Made by a program: the position numbers and the translations under genes. The notes under the pieces are model-generated. The model did not search any database, was not told the origin of the DNA, and saw nothing but the letters and a program-made list of their open reading frames with translations. Below, piece after piece: positions 31,380 through 42,472 of a stretch of DNA of 64,000 nucleotides (positions are counted from its first letter, which is position 1; the number at the start of each line of letters is the position of its first letter). The DNA is from Diabrotica undecimpunctata. Its lineage: Eukaryota > Arthropoda > Insecta > Coleoptera > Chrysomelidae. The stretch lies in contig NC_092806.1 in assembly GCF_040954645.1 (NCBI RefSeq), forward strand, positions 132,958,476 to 133,022,475. Direction: 5' to 3'.

Positions 31380-32037
31380 ATATGTCGTCGGATTCTGGAG
31401 ATTTTTATGGGGAGTTCTTCCTGATTAACTCGCTGATCTCCTCTGGAGAGGTGTATGTAAGTATTGTATCTTCTTCTTACTGTATCTTTAATTCAGAATT
31501 TGAAGAAGTAGAACAATTCAAATACCTGGGAGTGACAACAAGCAAACCCAGAGAAAGGATGCTAAAAATATAAAGAATGACAAAAATATAAAAATAAAAA
31601 TATTGGCAACGAATAAAGCTTATTTTGTAAATAAAAGATCACTTAAAAGCAAAATATTGACTAAGAAAACTAAGGCGAACATATATAACACAACAATTCA
31701 ACCAATATTATTATACACAATAGAAATAATGACAATGGCTAAAAAAGATGAAGAAGACTTACGAATAATGGAAAGAAAGGTCAGAGAACCATACTGAATT
31801 CAATCCAAAGAAGATCAAAATGAATATAGAAGCAGAACAAATGCAAAGGTTAAGAAAGCTTTGTTGGATATTTCGTCGGATTCTGAAGCTTTTTATGGGG
31901 AGTTCTTCCTGATTAACTCGCTGATCTTCCTTGGGGAGGTGTATGTTAGTATTGTATCTCCTTGTTCTTTTTCTTCTTACTGTATCTTTAATTCAGAATT
32001 TTTAGAAGTATAACAATTTAAATACCTGGGAGTGAAA
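31380..32037. repeat. Diverged direct duplication across a junction of two retrotransposons
   Basis: The block 31380-31545 (Jockey-like minus piece followed by an RTE-like plus piece) recurs at 31868-32037 with small changes and one short insertion. Both share ggggagttcttcctgattaa and the KYLGV coding stretch. The offset is about 490 bases. Confidence 0.8.
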
Positions 32038-32140
32038 AAAGATATCGTGACCAACCAAAATAAAGTAATGTAGAACTAGATGGCTAGGTCACATCTGGCG
32101 GACAGGAAATAAAGAAGTGGCATACGCGATGATAAAATAG
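31465..32140 (+). pseudogene. RTE-like C-terminal fragments, duplicated
   Basis: Plus-strand pieces: EFEEVEQFKYLGVTTS (31495), then NKAYFVNKRSLKSKILTKKT, TIQPILLYTIEIM, then after the duplication a second KYLGV and RWLGHIWRTGNKEVAYA (about 32080). These are the post-RT blocks of endonuclease-RT elements, with frame changes. Confidence 0.65.
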
Positions 32141-33822
32141 ATTCCAGGAAAAATAAAGAAAAAGCTTTTATTTAATATTACGGGTAAACCAGCATGGACA
32201 GAACATTTTACGGAAAAGTTTGAAGGAGATTGGAGAGAGACGACCCCTGACATACCATTAGACCAAGCAGACAACAGAGAAAAGACTCCACCAACAATAG
32301 CCGAGATTAGAGCAGCAGTAGAAAAATTAAAGAACAATAAAGCACCGGGATCGGATCAAATAGCATCGGAGTTACTAAAGGAAGGAGGAGACGCACTACA
32401 AAAAACAATACATGAATTGATAACAAAGATATGGTCGAATAAACAGCTACCAACGGAGTGGAATAGCGGTATTATTGTACCACTACATAAAAAAGGAAAT
32501 CAGTTAGAATGTGGAAACTACCGTGGAATCACGCTGCTGAATGCAGCATACAAAATAATGTCCAATGTCATTTATGAAAGACTTAGACCACACGCTGAAA
32601 AAATAGTTGGCAAATACCAAAGTGGCTTCTGTAGACAGAAGTCAACAATAGACCAGATATTTGTTCTGCGACAGATCCTCGAAAAAACAATTGAATATAA
32701 CATCGACACCCATCATCTCTTCATAGACTTTGAAAGCGCATATGACAATATAAACCGAGAATTCTTAATAAAAGCAATGAAAGAATTTAATATACCAACA
32801 CAACTAATAGAACTGATAAAAGAATCTCTAAAAGTAGAAAGTAGAATCCGGATACAAAATGAATTAACGGAAACAATAGATGAGAAAAAGGGACTACGCC
32901 AGGGAGACGCCCTATCATGCATCTTGTTCAACATCGTGCTCGAGAAAATACTGAGGGACACAACAGTCAATACACGAGGAACAATCATTAATAAAAGCGG
33001 GCAAATACTAGCATTTGCAGATGATGTTGACATAATCGCAAGATCAAGAAGAGAAATGATAGAGGCATACAACCAAATAGAACGAGCTGCACAAAATAGT
33101 GGTCTTAAAATCAATCAGACCAAAACAAAATATATGCAGGTAAGAAAAAACGCAGAAATAAGGCAGCCACAAAATATAACAATAGGAGAATGCAACATAG
33201 AGGAGGTAAAAAACTTTATATACTTGGGATCCCTAGTCACGTCTGATAATAACGTTACGGAGGAAGTGAAGAGGCGAATATTTATTGCAAATAAATGTTA
33301 CCATGGCTTAATTAGACACCTAAGATCAGATAACGTCGCAAGAAAGACAAAATGCCAAATATATAAAACCCTAATAAGACCGGTACTCACATATGGCTCA
33401 GAAACCTGGACACTTACTAAAAGAGAGGAAACGTTGTTAGCCACCTTCGAAAGAAAAATCTTGCGACACATATATAAGGGCACAAAAAAAAAAACGGAAT
33501 ATGGCGAAGACGATACAACTCTGAACTATACAAAATATACCAGGATCCGGATATTATAACATTCATCAAAATAGGACGGCTGCGTTGGATAGGACATGTA
33601 GAAAGAATGGAAGAAGGCGAAATACCAAACAAAATATTCAAACAGATGCCAGTAGGAAAAAGAACAAGAGGAAGACCGAAACTGAGATACTGAGAACAAA
33701 TAGAAAATGATATAACAACCTTAAAAATAAAAAACTGGAGAAAAAAAGCACGAAACAGATCGGAATGGAGAAAAATCCTAGAACAGGCCAAGACCCAAAA
33801 AGGGTTGTCGAGCCAGTGATGA
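32141..33822 (+). pseudogene. RTE-like reverse transcriptase with C-terminal domain, one frameshift
   Basis: The frame is open from 32141 to 33559. It covers NKAPGSDQIASELLKEG, GNYRGITLLNAAYK, SGFCRQKSTIDQIF, HLFIDFESAYD, KGLRQGDALSCILFN and the catalytic block LAFADDVDIIA (FADD in place of the usual YADD), then FIYLGSLVT and LIRPVLTYGSETWTL. The frame slips in the A run at about 33487, after which the C-terminal domain continues (GRLRWIGHVERMEE, KRTRGRPKLRY) with one stop where Trp is expected (about 33693). The first domain (endonuclease) is missing because of 5' truncation. Only two lesions suggest recent insertion. Confidence 0.87.
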
Positions 33823-33832
33823 TGATGATGAA
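32141..33832 (+). mobile_element. RTE-like retrotransposon, 5'-truncated, well preserved, (TGA)n tail
   Basis: RT and C-terminal domain are nearly intact and the 3' end is a (TGA)n run at about 33818-33832. The inferred start at 32141 follows a stop codon ending another fragment. No duplication was identified. Confidence 0.85.
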
Positions 33833-33999
33833 ACCGCTGGTATTTGGTATTAAAAAGTAAGAAGTCCAAAATTATTGTTCTCTGATCGAATAATATAGAA
33901 TTTAATTTGGTTTCTGTATAATTTGTATACTGGACATTGAAGTGGATTCAAACTGAAACTAATTTAAATCTAGTAAATATGGTTTGGTAAAAATTGTAA

Positions 34000-34450
34000 T
34001 AGTAATTATTTAGATTCGATTGTTTTTGGAAGTTTTTACTTAGATATTCAGGTGGAGTTTATATGGGTTGGTCTTAATTTCAACATTGCTACTCTATCAT
34101 TTAGAGGGATAAAGTCTATGACTGACTGCGAAATTTTATCCCATACAAATATAGCCGTTCCATCTGTTATTTTTTTTTTCTGTACCAGGCCATCTTATTT
34201 CACTCATCCCCAAGATGTCTATTTTCATTATTCTCATCTCGGCTTCAGTGTTTGCCAGTTTCCCGAACATGAATAAGCTGCATACGTTCCAGGTGGCAAT
34301 TCCTACTATCCTGTCATATATTTGGATTGTCTGTCCACTTTCTTGGATCTTAATAGTAGTTGACAGGGGGATTCTTCGCACCCTCACCCCATTTAAGGAG
34401 TGCCTGAGACTGAGCCCGTTTTTTGTTTCCGTCTGTCATTTAGATTTGTG
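34000..34450 (-). pseudogene. Endonuclease domain of an RTE-like element
   Basis: Minus strand: IVGIATWNVCSLFMFGKLA, then MRIMKIDILGMSEIRWPGT (about 34300-34190), the first blocks of the APE-type endonuclease often annotated in insects as craniofacial development protein 2-like. After a gap comes DFIPLNDRVAMLKL (about 34120). The catalytic Glu of SEIRWPG is present. Confidence 0.8.
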
Positions 34451-35274
34451 GGGAATATAATGTGCCACATAAGTCCAACATGGTCTCACAGTTTTGTGTG
34501 TTTATATAACAGCGTGATGCCACATTAGTCTAGCTTCAACCAGTATCATTTTGCTGCATATATTTTTTATATTATTTTAAAATATTTTATATTACTCTAA
34601 ATCAGGTAAACATCAAAATCGCAAAAACCTTTTCGATCAGTGTGTAATACAAATTAATAAATCTTTTTCTTCATTTTCACTTATCATTGCAGTAAACGAC
34701 TTTTACTGTTTTTCAATTAAAAATTATTAATTCTATTTAATATAAATAAAACAAGAAATCTATTAAATAACTTTATATAAACATCAATACAAAATATGAA
34801 ATGATATACAGAGTGACCTTAAAAAAATAACTTTTTAACCAGTAAAACTCTAAATTTATTTTATCAGGACGGCACCAATCGTTCTCTCATTAATGACTTT
34901 ATCTGTTTACGTAATTTTTTTGGACAGTCTTGGCCTTTAACGTGCTCCATTCGACGTATAATTACTTACACTCTAAAGTTTCCATCGCTGTGGATTCGAA
35001 CCAGAATATCTGCGCACTACAGCGAAGTATCTTGGTACTTTTCCACCGAGGATATAAATTAAATATATAATAATGCCCTAGATATAAAAAATTGTTAAAT
35101 ATTTGTAGAACATGAAAATGTAGAAAATAATTGGATATATAAAATGGTTAGTTATATCATGATATAGAAATTACGACAAAGAAAAATCAAATACAAATAT
35201 ATATATGATAGTAGTCTTCTAATGACATGTCTAAGCAATTAAATGCATTGTCGCACTAATGGGTTAAGGAAGCA
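34451..35274. other. Intergenic, nothing recognised
   Basis: AT-rich without coding signal. The end carries an inverted piggyBac-like terminus (see 35254-35278). Confidence 0.45.
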
Positions 35275-36522
35275 TTAAGCCATTAGTGCCCAATGTAACC
35301 ATATGGTAACAAAGATCACTTGCAAGAAATTGTCTAAGTTCTCTGTGTAGATTTCATTATGTCATGTTGACAGCAGTACATTTTCTTTCATTTATGTTGT
35401 GTGAACTAGTAAATCACATCAATTCTTGTTTAATTCGCAAGTGGGTCACAGTGTTACTAATAATCTGTTTGGAAATTTTAGAAATTGCAAGTCAGCAGGA
35501 CGTTGACAAAATAGTAAGTATTACATATTTATATTCTTAAAACATTCTTAAATGTTTTTGTTACCATAAGACATTGGTAGAAATATTTGCTTCCGGTTTT
35601 ATACAGAACGAATCATAACATTTGTAAACGATGTTATTGATATTAAGGATATTTCTATTTCTCTTCCTTAACCTGATGTTTTGACAGACGAGGATTCCTA
35701 GGATGAGGACATAGAGTGAACTACAGATAACCTGAATGATAGACAACTTACGGCGAATGGTAAAGTTAGATTGATACATCGAGAGATAGATATTGAAAAT
35801 TTTGAACAGGTCCGAAAGACTCGAACTTGGAGAGAAGATTTTAAAAGTCATTAAAAATGTTTCCCGTCTTCAGATTACTCTCAGTTCAAAGATAACTCCG
35901 CTTTAGAGTTGTGTGAGGACAGGATGGATCAAAATATAGAGCAATATAGGAAAAATGTGCCCAATAAAAATGATACTTGCTCTTTTAACATGGCCCATCG
36001 ACAAAAGTGCACACAATGCATGGATAATATGTCTAAAATCTGGAAAAACGATTTCTTAGTCGAATTTTCGTACAATATTAGTAATATAAAAGCTCAATAT
36101 TACTTACAAAAGTACAAAACATCACGAAAATCATCAGGTCTGCAGATTTCTATAGAAAAGCTGTTAAATAATAACCTACAATACGGCCCATATGATCATT
36201 TCATTAAGAAAATACTTGACGGGAAAAGAAGAAGGTGTGGCGGAAATGGATGTACTATTTGGGGATGTACAATGTTAGACTGTACAGCACTTGCTTCAGA
36301 TCTTTTCATTATGAATAGAGATTGTTAAATTGTAAGTTGTTGTTTGAACATACTCGTTTCGGTTCTACTGCTGTATTATTTTGTTCTGAATCATAGTAGA
36401 AAATAATGGTTATGCAAATGTCCAGCGTTACCATATAGTACCACGTTATATGTCAAAAAATGTGTTTTTCAAAATTTTATAGAAGACCACCTAAAAAAAA
36501 TTTCTGGGAACTAATGAGTTAA
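35275..36522 (+). mobile_element. Internally deleted piggyBac-like element
   Basis: Ends are TTAA followed by gccattagtgcccaat at 35275, and actaatgagttaa closing at 36522. The reverse complement of the right end, ttaactcattagttccca, matches the left at most positions. Inside are an acidic N-terminal piece (DVLTDED, about 35680) and a C-terminal piece (35909-36328) with a run KILDGKRRRCGGNGC that resembles the Cys-rich domain ending many piggyBac transposases. The catalytic core is absent. Confidence 0.65.
35909..36328 (+). pseudogene. piggyBac-type C-terminal remnant
   Basis: An open frame of 139 codons. Its last third (YGPYDHFIKKILDGKRRRCG, then GCTIWGC) recalls the zinc-binding tail of piggyBac transposases. 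Some expected Cys/His are missing. The N-terminal part of the frame is not recognisable, so assignment rests on the tail and on the flanking TTAA-type ends. Confidence 0.5.
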
Positions 36523-36544
36523 ATATTACTTAAGTTTAAAAAAA

Positions 36545-36805
36545 AATACATAACAGGAACAAGTCCTATAGAAAGATGTTTAGATTTAAATCAAGAATTA
36601 TAGGATGAACGAATTACAAAAGAGGATGCAACCAAATTTTACAGAAAACCAACCCACATCAGCAGATATTTAAATTACCACTCGAATCACAACGTAAACA
36701 TTAAAAAGAAAGCATCAAATCATTATATGATACAGCCCGAAACATCTGCTCTAATGAAAAGGCATTTCAAGAAGAAAAAAAATCTGCTAACAAAGGTTTT
36801 AACAA
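36545..36805 (+). pseudogene. Penelope-like element, RT C-terminal part
   Basis: KFYRKPTHISRYLNYHSNH (about 36630-36690) matches the VYRKPTHTGRYLxxxSNHP block at the end of Penelope reverse transcriptases, and NICSNEKAFQEE follows. The element resumes at 37797 beyond a retrotransposon insertion. Confidence 0.85.
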
Positions 36806-37796
36806 ATTATAACAAATCTATATTATAAACAAGTCACACATACGCATTAATGAAAACACATCAGAAGAGTTCGAAACTAAAAGAGGAGTGCGACAGGGAT
36901 GTGTATTGTCACCACTACTATTCAATGCATACTCTGAAGAAATTATGAAAACAGCTCTTGAGGAAGAAACAGCAGGAATAAAGGTCAATGGAACACCAAT
37001 TAACAACATTAGATATGCTGACGATACTATCATAATAGAAGACAACCTCCAAGACCTCCAAAATCTAATGAACAAGATAGTTAAGTATGGAGAAAAAAAT
37101 GGATTATCAATAAACATCAAGAAAACTAAATTTATAAGGATATCAAAAACATAATGATGAAAGCCAGAAAATTAACGGTAAAACTTTAGAACAAGTTGAA
37201 AACTACAATTATTATCTTGGCACAGTAATTAATCACACAAACGATTACTCCAAAGAAATCAAAGTTCGAATAGAGAATGCACGAACAAACTTCAATAAAA
37301 TGACAAAGGTACTTTGTGCAAGAGAACTGAAATTAGACTTGAGAGTTAGGCTGGCAAGGTGTTATATTTTCTCGACTCTGCTTTACAGGATAGAAGCATG
37401 GAGACTTAACGCGTCGACTACTAAAAAGTTGGAAGCATTTGAACTATGGGTGTATAGAAGAATCCTGAGGATATCATGTACCGAGCATGTAACAAACAAC
37501 GAAGTCATGAGAAGAGTCAACAAAAGAATGGAAGTATTGGAAACCATCAAGACACGAAAGCTGCAATACTTGGGGCATATTATGCGTAATGAAAGATACA
37601 ACATACTTCAATTATTTATTCAAGGGATCCAGGGCAAGAGAAGTGTAGGAAGGAGAAGAATCTCATGGTTGCGTAACTTGAGGTATGGTATGGATGCACA
37701 TCAATCGAACTATTCAGAGCGGCAGCATTTAAGATCAGAATAGCCATGATGATTGCCAACCTCCGTCGCGGCGATGGCACGTAAAGAAGAAGAAGA
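36806..37796 (+). mobile_element. RTE/R4-like retrotransposon nested in Penelope, (GAA)n tail
   Basis: Encodes THIRINENTSEEF, KRGVRQGCVLSPLLFN, NIRYADDTIIIEDN (36888-37154), then after a frameshift CARELKLDLRVRLARCYIFS, FELWVYRRILRISC, YLGHIMRNERYN and SVGRRRISWLRNL (37300-37743), ending in (GAA)n at about 37785-37796. 5'-truncated inside the RT domain. Flanks share aacaa, possibly a short duplication, but the left edge is uncertain by about 30 bases. Confidence 0.8.
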
Positions 37797-38400
37797 ACAA
37801 GTAATTCCACCAGATAGACGAAAGATAACAAAAAACACCACTAGCAATCCGCAATCATCAATCAAAGGACTCAAGGATAACAACAATACCATATATAAAA
37901 GGCTTATCAGAAAAATTAAAAAGGATAGGAAATAAGTACAACATCACAACAACATTTAAAACAACCAATACATTCAGATACATCCTGTCCAAAAATAAAC
38001 CCAACGACACATAAGAGAGTTCGAAAAACTGCACCTAGAAAATACCCTATGAATACAACAATTTCTATGTGGGAGAAACCGCAAGACCACTAAGTGTCAG
38101 GATAAACGAGCATGAAACATGCATTAAAAACAGGGACTTCGACAAATCACAGATATGCAAATATGCCTGGGACAATGAACACAGAGAGCAAAGGATGCAC
38201 CAATATTCATGAAAGAAACAGACAACTTTCAATTTTTTCAGAAGACATAACTTTAACTCTGGCGGTTATAAACCTTTTCAACAAAATTCTTAATCTTTGT
38301 AGAAACGATTTCAGGAAGAGGATCAAAACGTCAAATTTAATCTAGCCTCAGCTGTAATTTTAATTACAGTCAATTGTTACTTAATCCCATATAAACACAA
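37797..38400 (+). pseudogene. Penelope-like element, linker and GIY-YIG endonuclease
   Basis: Starting right after the (GAA)n tail of the inserted element: NNNTIYI, KGLSEKLKRIGNKYN (about 37895), TFKTTNTFRYILSK, then EYNNFYVGETARPLSVRINEH (about 38050-38110) and KYAWDNEHREQ. FYVGE with the downstream Arg and His is the Penelope version of the GIY-YIG endonuclease motif. Stops interrupt the frame and the C-terminal end decays after 38345. Confidence 0.85.
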
Positions 38401-38924
38401 TTTTTATACCAGGATAAGATCTGGACTGGGTGAGTCTAACTGATGACTCCAATAGAGCCATAAAAGAAAAAAATGTTGAAAAACTAGGTAAAACAATAAG
38501 CACTTTTGAAAGTCGTGAAAATATATTCTTACTGGCTGAGTTTTAGACGAGTTGGAAGCAAAAAGCGGTGTATACTGATAGGGGAATACGAGGAAGATAT
38601 ACAACAGAGGTACGCTACTTAAAAACTGCGTTAGAAACATTCGATAAAAGCACCAAATGGATATTCTAAACATAAATAAATCCACAAATATACGTGGGAA
38701 CAGAGGAAAAGGTTTTAAAATATCTTGATTACTGCTTAACCAGACTCAATCACAAACAAAATAAATGATTTCAATAAAAAAGAGGTGCAGTTTATGGATG
38801 GATATTATTTACTTAAAACTGCTCTCCCATAAAATACAAACATGTAAAGTTAAAAGGAGTAACTATCTAGATTGAACAAAATATAACTTGTGACAGTTCA
38901 TATTTTTATAAACAACACAATAAA
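38401..38924. other. Unassigned, possibly Penelope 3' region
   Basis: A ctgatgactcc stretch near 38440 resembles Penelope termini; nothing firm. Confidence 0.3.
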
Positions 38925-41591
38925 ATTGAGTAGCTGAGATGCAAAACTCGCTCGTTACCAAAAATTAAAAATTTGAGATAGTTATGGATTCTGACACGTA
39001 TGGCTGCCCTTTACAATAGTCTCATCTCAAAGTGTAGCAAAACGTGCTCGTTTCCGTTGATTTTCACTATATAAAATAAGAGTTGGTAGCAAAACTAGTT
39101 CGTTCTATGTAACAGTTGGTTGCAAAACTAGCTCGTTGCATATTCTGCAGCAAAACTCGCCCGTACCTTGTTTTGACGAATCTAACCTAACATTTCATGC
39201 TTGTATTCGCTTTGTTACAAACATTAAAAAGTTTACTGTTTAAATAAAAGTAATACAGGTTTTGTTTTAATTAGTGTTTTTAACAGTGTTAATAGTAATG
39301 GATCCTAAACCGAAGAAAACAAGAGTAGTTAAAGATAAATGGAAGAGGAATATTGAGAAACGAAATAGGTAGGTTTATTTGAGGTTATGTTGAGATAAAT
39401 AATTTTTGCTTTAATTATTCAGACAGTTCATTAATTTTATTTTTATTTATTCCAGGCATACAGCAAAAGATTTCCCCTCATTATTAACATGCACTCATTC
39501 AAAAACATTTTATTGTTCAAAACTTAAACTCCAAGATGTACGGCGTTTCCATCAATCTTTTTATGACACACCAAATAAGGTGGACCAAGATAATTTTATT
39601 TTAAAACACACGAAGCAACTAGCTCCAATAAAGAATAGAAAACGAAAAAATTATGAAAGACTGGATAACAATGTAGAGAGAAAAAGCTGTATATCCATCA
39701 AATATTTACAGAGTTTACAGAGAGAGTACAGGTTTGCTCCAAAGCTTTTCTTACAATTTTGGGTATTTCTAAATACCGCGTTCAAAATATTGGCAAGAGG
39801 TTTTTTTTTAGAATTCCAGTCTCCAAGAGAACGAAGGGGAGGTGACAAAAAAACTGAACAATTTAAAGGTAAAAAAGAGGCTGTTTCAAATTTCTTAAAA
39901 TCACTACAGTTTGTGGAGTCCCATTATACAAGGGATAAAAGCACCAGACACTATATGCCAAGTGATTGTACAGCAAAAAAACTCTGGAAACAGTACAACC
40001 AATCAGTAAATGACAAGTTGTTACTTCCTGTATATTTTCAACTATTATTTTAATATCAGTTTCAAGACTCCAGCAACAGATGCTTGTTCGCAGTGCATTC
40101 GTCTGAGATGCCAAATAAAAACGATGTCTGCAGGACACAGGAAGGTTGAAGTTATGGCTGAACATGCGGTTCATAAAATGAAAGCAAAAACTTTTTATTT
40201 TCCATGCTGAAAAAAGACGACGGGCCTTCTGTACTGAAACTTTCTTTTGATTGTCAAAAGAACCTTGTGTTGCCACGTGTTCCAGACCAGGCTGCCTATT
40301 ATAGCAGGCAACTGTACCTCTACAATTTTACTATATGTGAGGGAAATTCTACTAGTGTTCAAAATCCTGGTTCGGTGTATGCTTATACATGGTGTGAACA
40401 CCAAAGATATAAAGGGTCTAATGAAATCGCTTCGATTTTATATCACCATCTTAGAAATAAGGACCTTTCAGAAATAAAGGAAATAATGATTTTCTGCGAT
40501 GGCTGTCCCGGCCAAAATAAAAACATAACTGTGATTGGCATGTTGTGCAAATTTTTATATGAAACGTTAAGTTGCAAAAAAATTACTGTTACTTATCCTG
40601 TGGTTGGACACTCCTTTATTCCTCCCGATAGGGTATTCGGGAGGATTGAACAAAAAATTAGAAAAAAGGACACAATAATACAACCTAGTGAATATTGGAA
40701 TTTGTTTTCTCAATTTAGCACAGTTAGAAAAGTTGGGACCCAGGTAGCCGTTCAATACTAGAAAAGTGCAGTTACTACAGTTGTAAAACCTCCAGGCCAA
40801 CTCCACTTCAAATTTGCTGCTTCCAAAAGAATAATCATAGAAAAAACTAATCAAAACAATGTGACTATGCAGGGTGAAATTAATTAGAGGTGCAATCTAG
40901 GCGTCCAGAAACCAATATTAAAAAAGGGAAAGAAAATTAATCAGATTATTCCAGCTCTCCTTCCAAACAACGTCATGGTTGCAAAAGAAAAAATTAAAGA
41001 TGTGGAAAAACTCCTTAACACTCATTTTGGTGAGAACTGGAGAACCTACGATAATTTGCAGTTCTATGTCCCCATTGTGGATAATAATTTTGAAGGAGTA
41101 GAAGAAAACGATGGGGAAGAGCACATTGAAATAATAGAGGAAGCTAATGGGCTCTCTATTTAACATTTTTTTGGCCTTAATAATAATAAAATTATTAGCA
41201 TTACGTTTTTTTTAATAAATAATATTGTTTTGTTCAAGTTCTATAAATAAAAATATTTCAAAAACTGTCTACTTTCCTATTTTCTATTTGGTTGGGTTTC
41301 AACTATTACGATGTATAACTTGTTTGTTCCTAGGTGCTTCGCAGCAAAAGTGTTTCAATGCAATGCTTCGCTGCAAAACTCGTTCGTTCTAACTTTTAAT
41401 CTAATATTTTTCTATTAAAATGTTGCTTCTGATTTTTTAATTCTTAGTTTCTTTATCGAGACCAGGGTAATGTTTCACAAGCAAAAAATTCATTTTACTT
41501 AAGTTAATTAGTCAGACACAATAAATTTTTTACATGTCCTGAAAAACTCGTTTAAGGGTAACGAGCGAGTTTTGCATCTCAGCTACTCAAT
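38925..41591 (+). mobile_element. TIR DNA transposon, DGCxxQNKN transposase family, copy 2
   Basis: Perfect 35-bp inverted repeats at 38925-38959 and 41557-41591, starting attgagtagctgagatg. Flanking taaa at 38921-38924 and 41592-41595 is a likely 4-bp duplication. A 16-mer of type gcaaaactcgYtcgtt is repeated inside both ends: 38941, 39037, 39089, 39122 and 39150 on the left, and 41373 plus the inverted TIR copy on the right. The transposase inside is homologous to copy 1 but more decayed. Confidence 0.9.
39298..41163 (+). pseudogene. Transposase of the DGCxxQNKN family (copy 2), decayed
   Basis: Exon 1 (39298-39368, MDPKPKKTRVV..., very basic) is spliced by GTAGGT to an acceptor TTCCAG at 39455. 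The intron falls at the same place as in copy 1, inside an Arg codon before a His. Exon 2 has CTHSKTFYCSKLKLQDVRRF, then FYDTPNKVDQDNFI, GGDKKTEQF, ESHYTRDKSTRHYMPS and KKLWKQYNQS. After a frameshift at about 40030 comes FKTPATDACSQCIRLR, and after another, YTWCEHQRYKGSNEIAS, IFCDGCPGQNKN (about 40492) and GHSFIPPDRVFGRIEQ (about 40607-40654). The tail KKGKKINQIIPALLP corresponds to KRGKKLST in copy 1. At least three frameshifts and two stops occur. The paired Cys near CTHSKTFYC and TDACSQC may bind zinc. Confidence 0.82.
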
Positions 41592-42472
41592 TAAAATGTG
41601 AGTATAAATAGAATCTTTAGGGTGATGGAGGAATAAGGTTACCATCGCTAATTTCTTTACAAAAATGAGCCAACGCCGAATATCTATTGAAGAACTGTAA
41701 TAAAGAAACTTGTTCAGACATTTATCAGTGATTGATATCTGCTGTGCATATTGTTCATCAGTGTAAAAATAATTGCAGCCCATCAAAGGCAAATAATTGG
41801 TCATAAGCAAATATTTTTAATTTAAGTATCTCTTTAATTTAATTTGTAATACAAATTCCTTTAAAGAATACGAGATATACCAATTTAATTTATATGGAAT
41901 CGTATTGCCATGAGGAACAAGCTAAACTATAATGACGTGACTTCATTTATTTTATTGACTTGTTTAACCTCTAATGTTAATACATAAATATCTTAACTAG
42001 GCAAAAATAATTAAAACACCATATACGGAATAAGTAAACACTTTGAAAGTGCTTGCTTACTGTAATATATATAGAAACACGTTGCATTGTTATTTTCATG
42101 GTTAAATGAGGTAGATAAAACTAAAATTACTAGAAACGTAAGAAATGTTTTGGTTTTTGTTAAAGTATATGCAGATTCTATGATCATAAATAACGAATTA
42201 TAATTAGTTGTGTCAAAGCTTTTAATGCTGGTTCAAGGAATTTCGTCAATAAAGAAGGAAAGTATTAGACACGCTCATCATATTAATAACTACACAGTCA
42301 CTGACAGATTTTTAGGTCACGTTGAAGCCTGAAGTAGTAATTAAACAAATCCTTTAAAGAATAATTATTTTAAAGATTTTAAATAAAAAATAAATGCAAG
42401 CACAACGGCACTTTATTTCAGAAGATTTGCTTTTCAGTACTATATTAAGTTTGGAATAACACTAAAAGATAT
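41592..42472. other. Intergenic, nothing recognised
   Basis: AT-rich; no coding blocks or terminal repeats seen. Confidence 0.5.

Larger units (their letters stand above)
28125..31450 (-). mobile_element. Jockey-like retrotransposon remnant interrupted by a hAT element
   Basis: Minus strand, 5' to 3': KSPESDDIYNRAVKY (about 31400), FPRYYRPICLLPAVDKIAE (about 31210), NVKTFDRVYHK (about 31125), KILSSTLYKIYAADDSKTP (about 30980), VLDALYDWCI spanning the hAT site, then YRLIEWRNEAKYQGAIMDKG and FISHVNTAIYKT (about 28250-28170). Only removal of 28381-30859 plus one 8-bp duplication joins the YDW block. Stops show it is long dead. Confidence 0.8.

Noticed and set aside
34861..35060. Possible tRNA-like or box-B-like word (ggattcgaaccag)
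   Set aside because: No cloverleaf can be folded around it; possibly a tRNA-derived SINE scrap but unsupported.
38404..38685. Minus-strand 93-codon frame rich in Phe and Leu
   Set aside because: A/T-rich chance frame beside the Penelope remnant.
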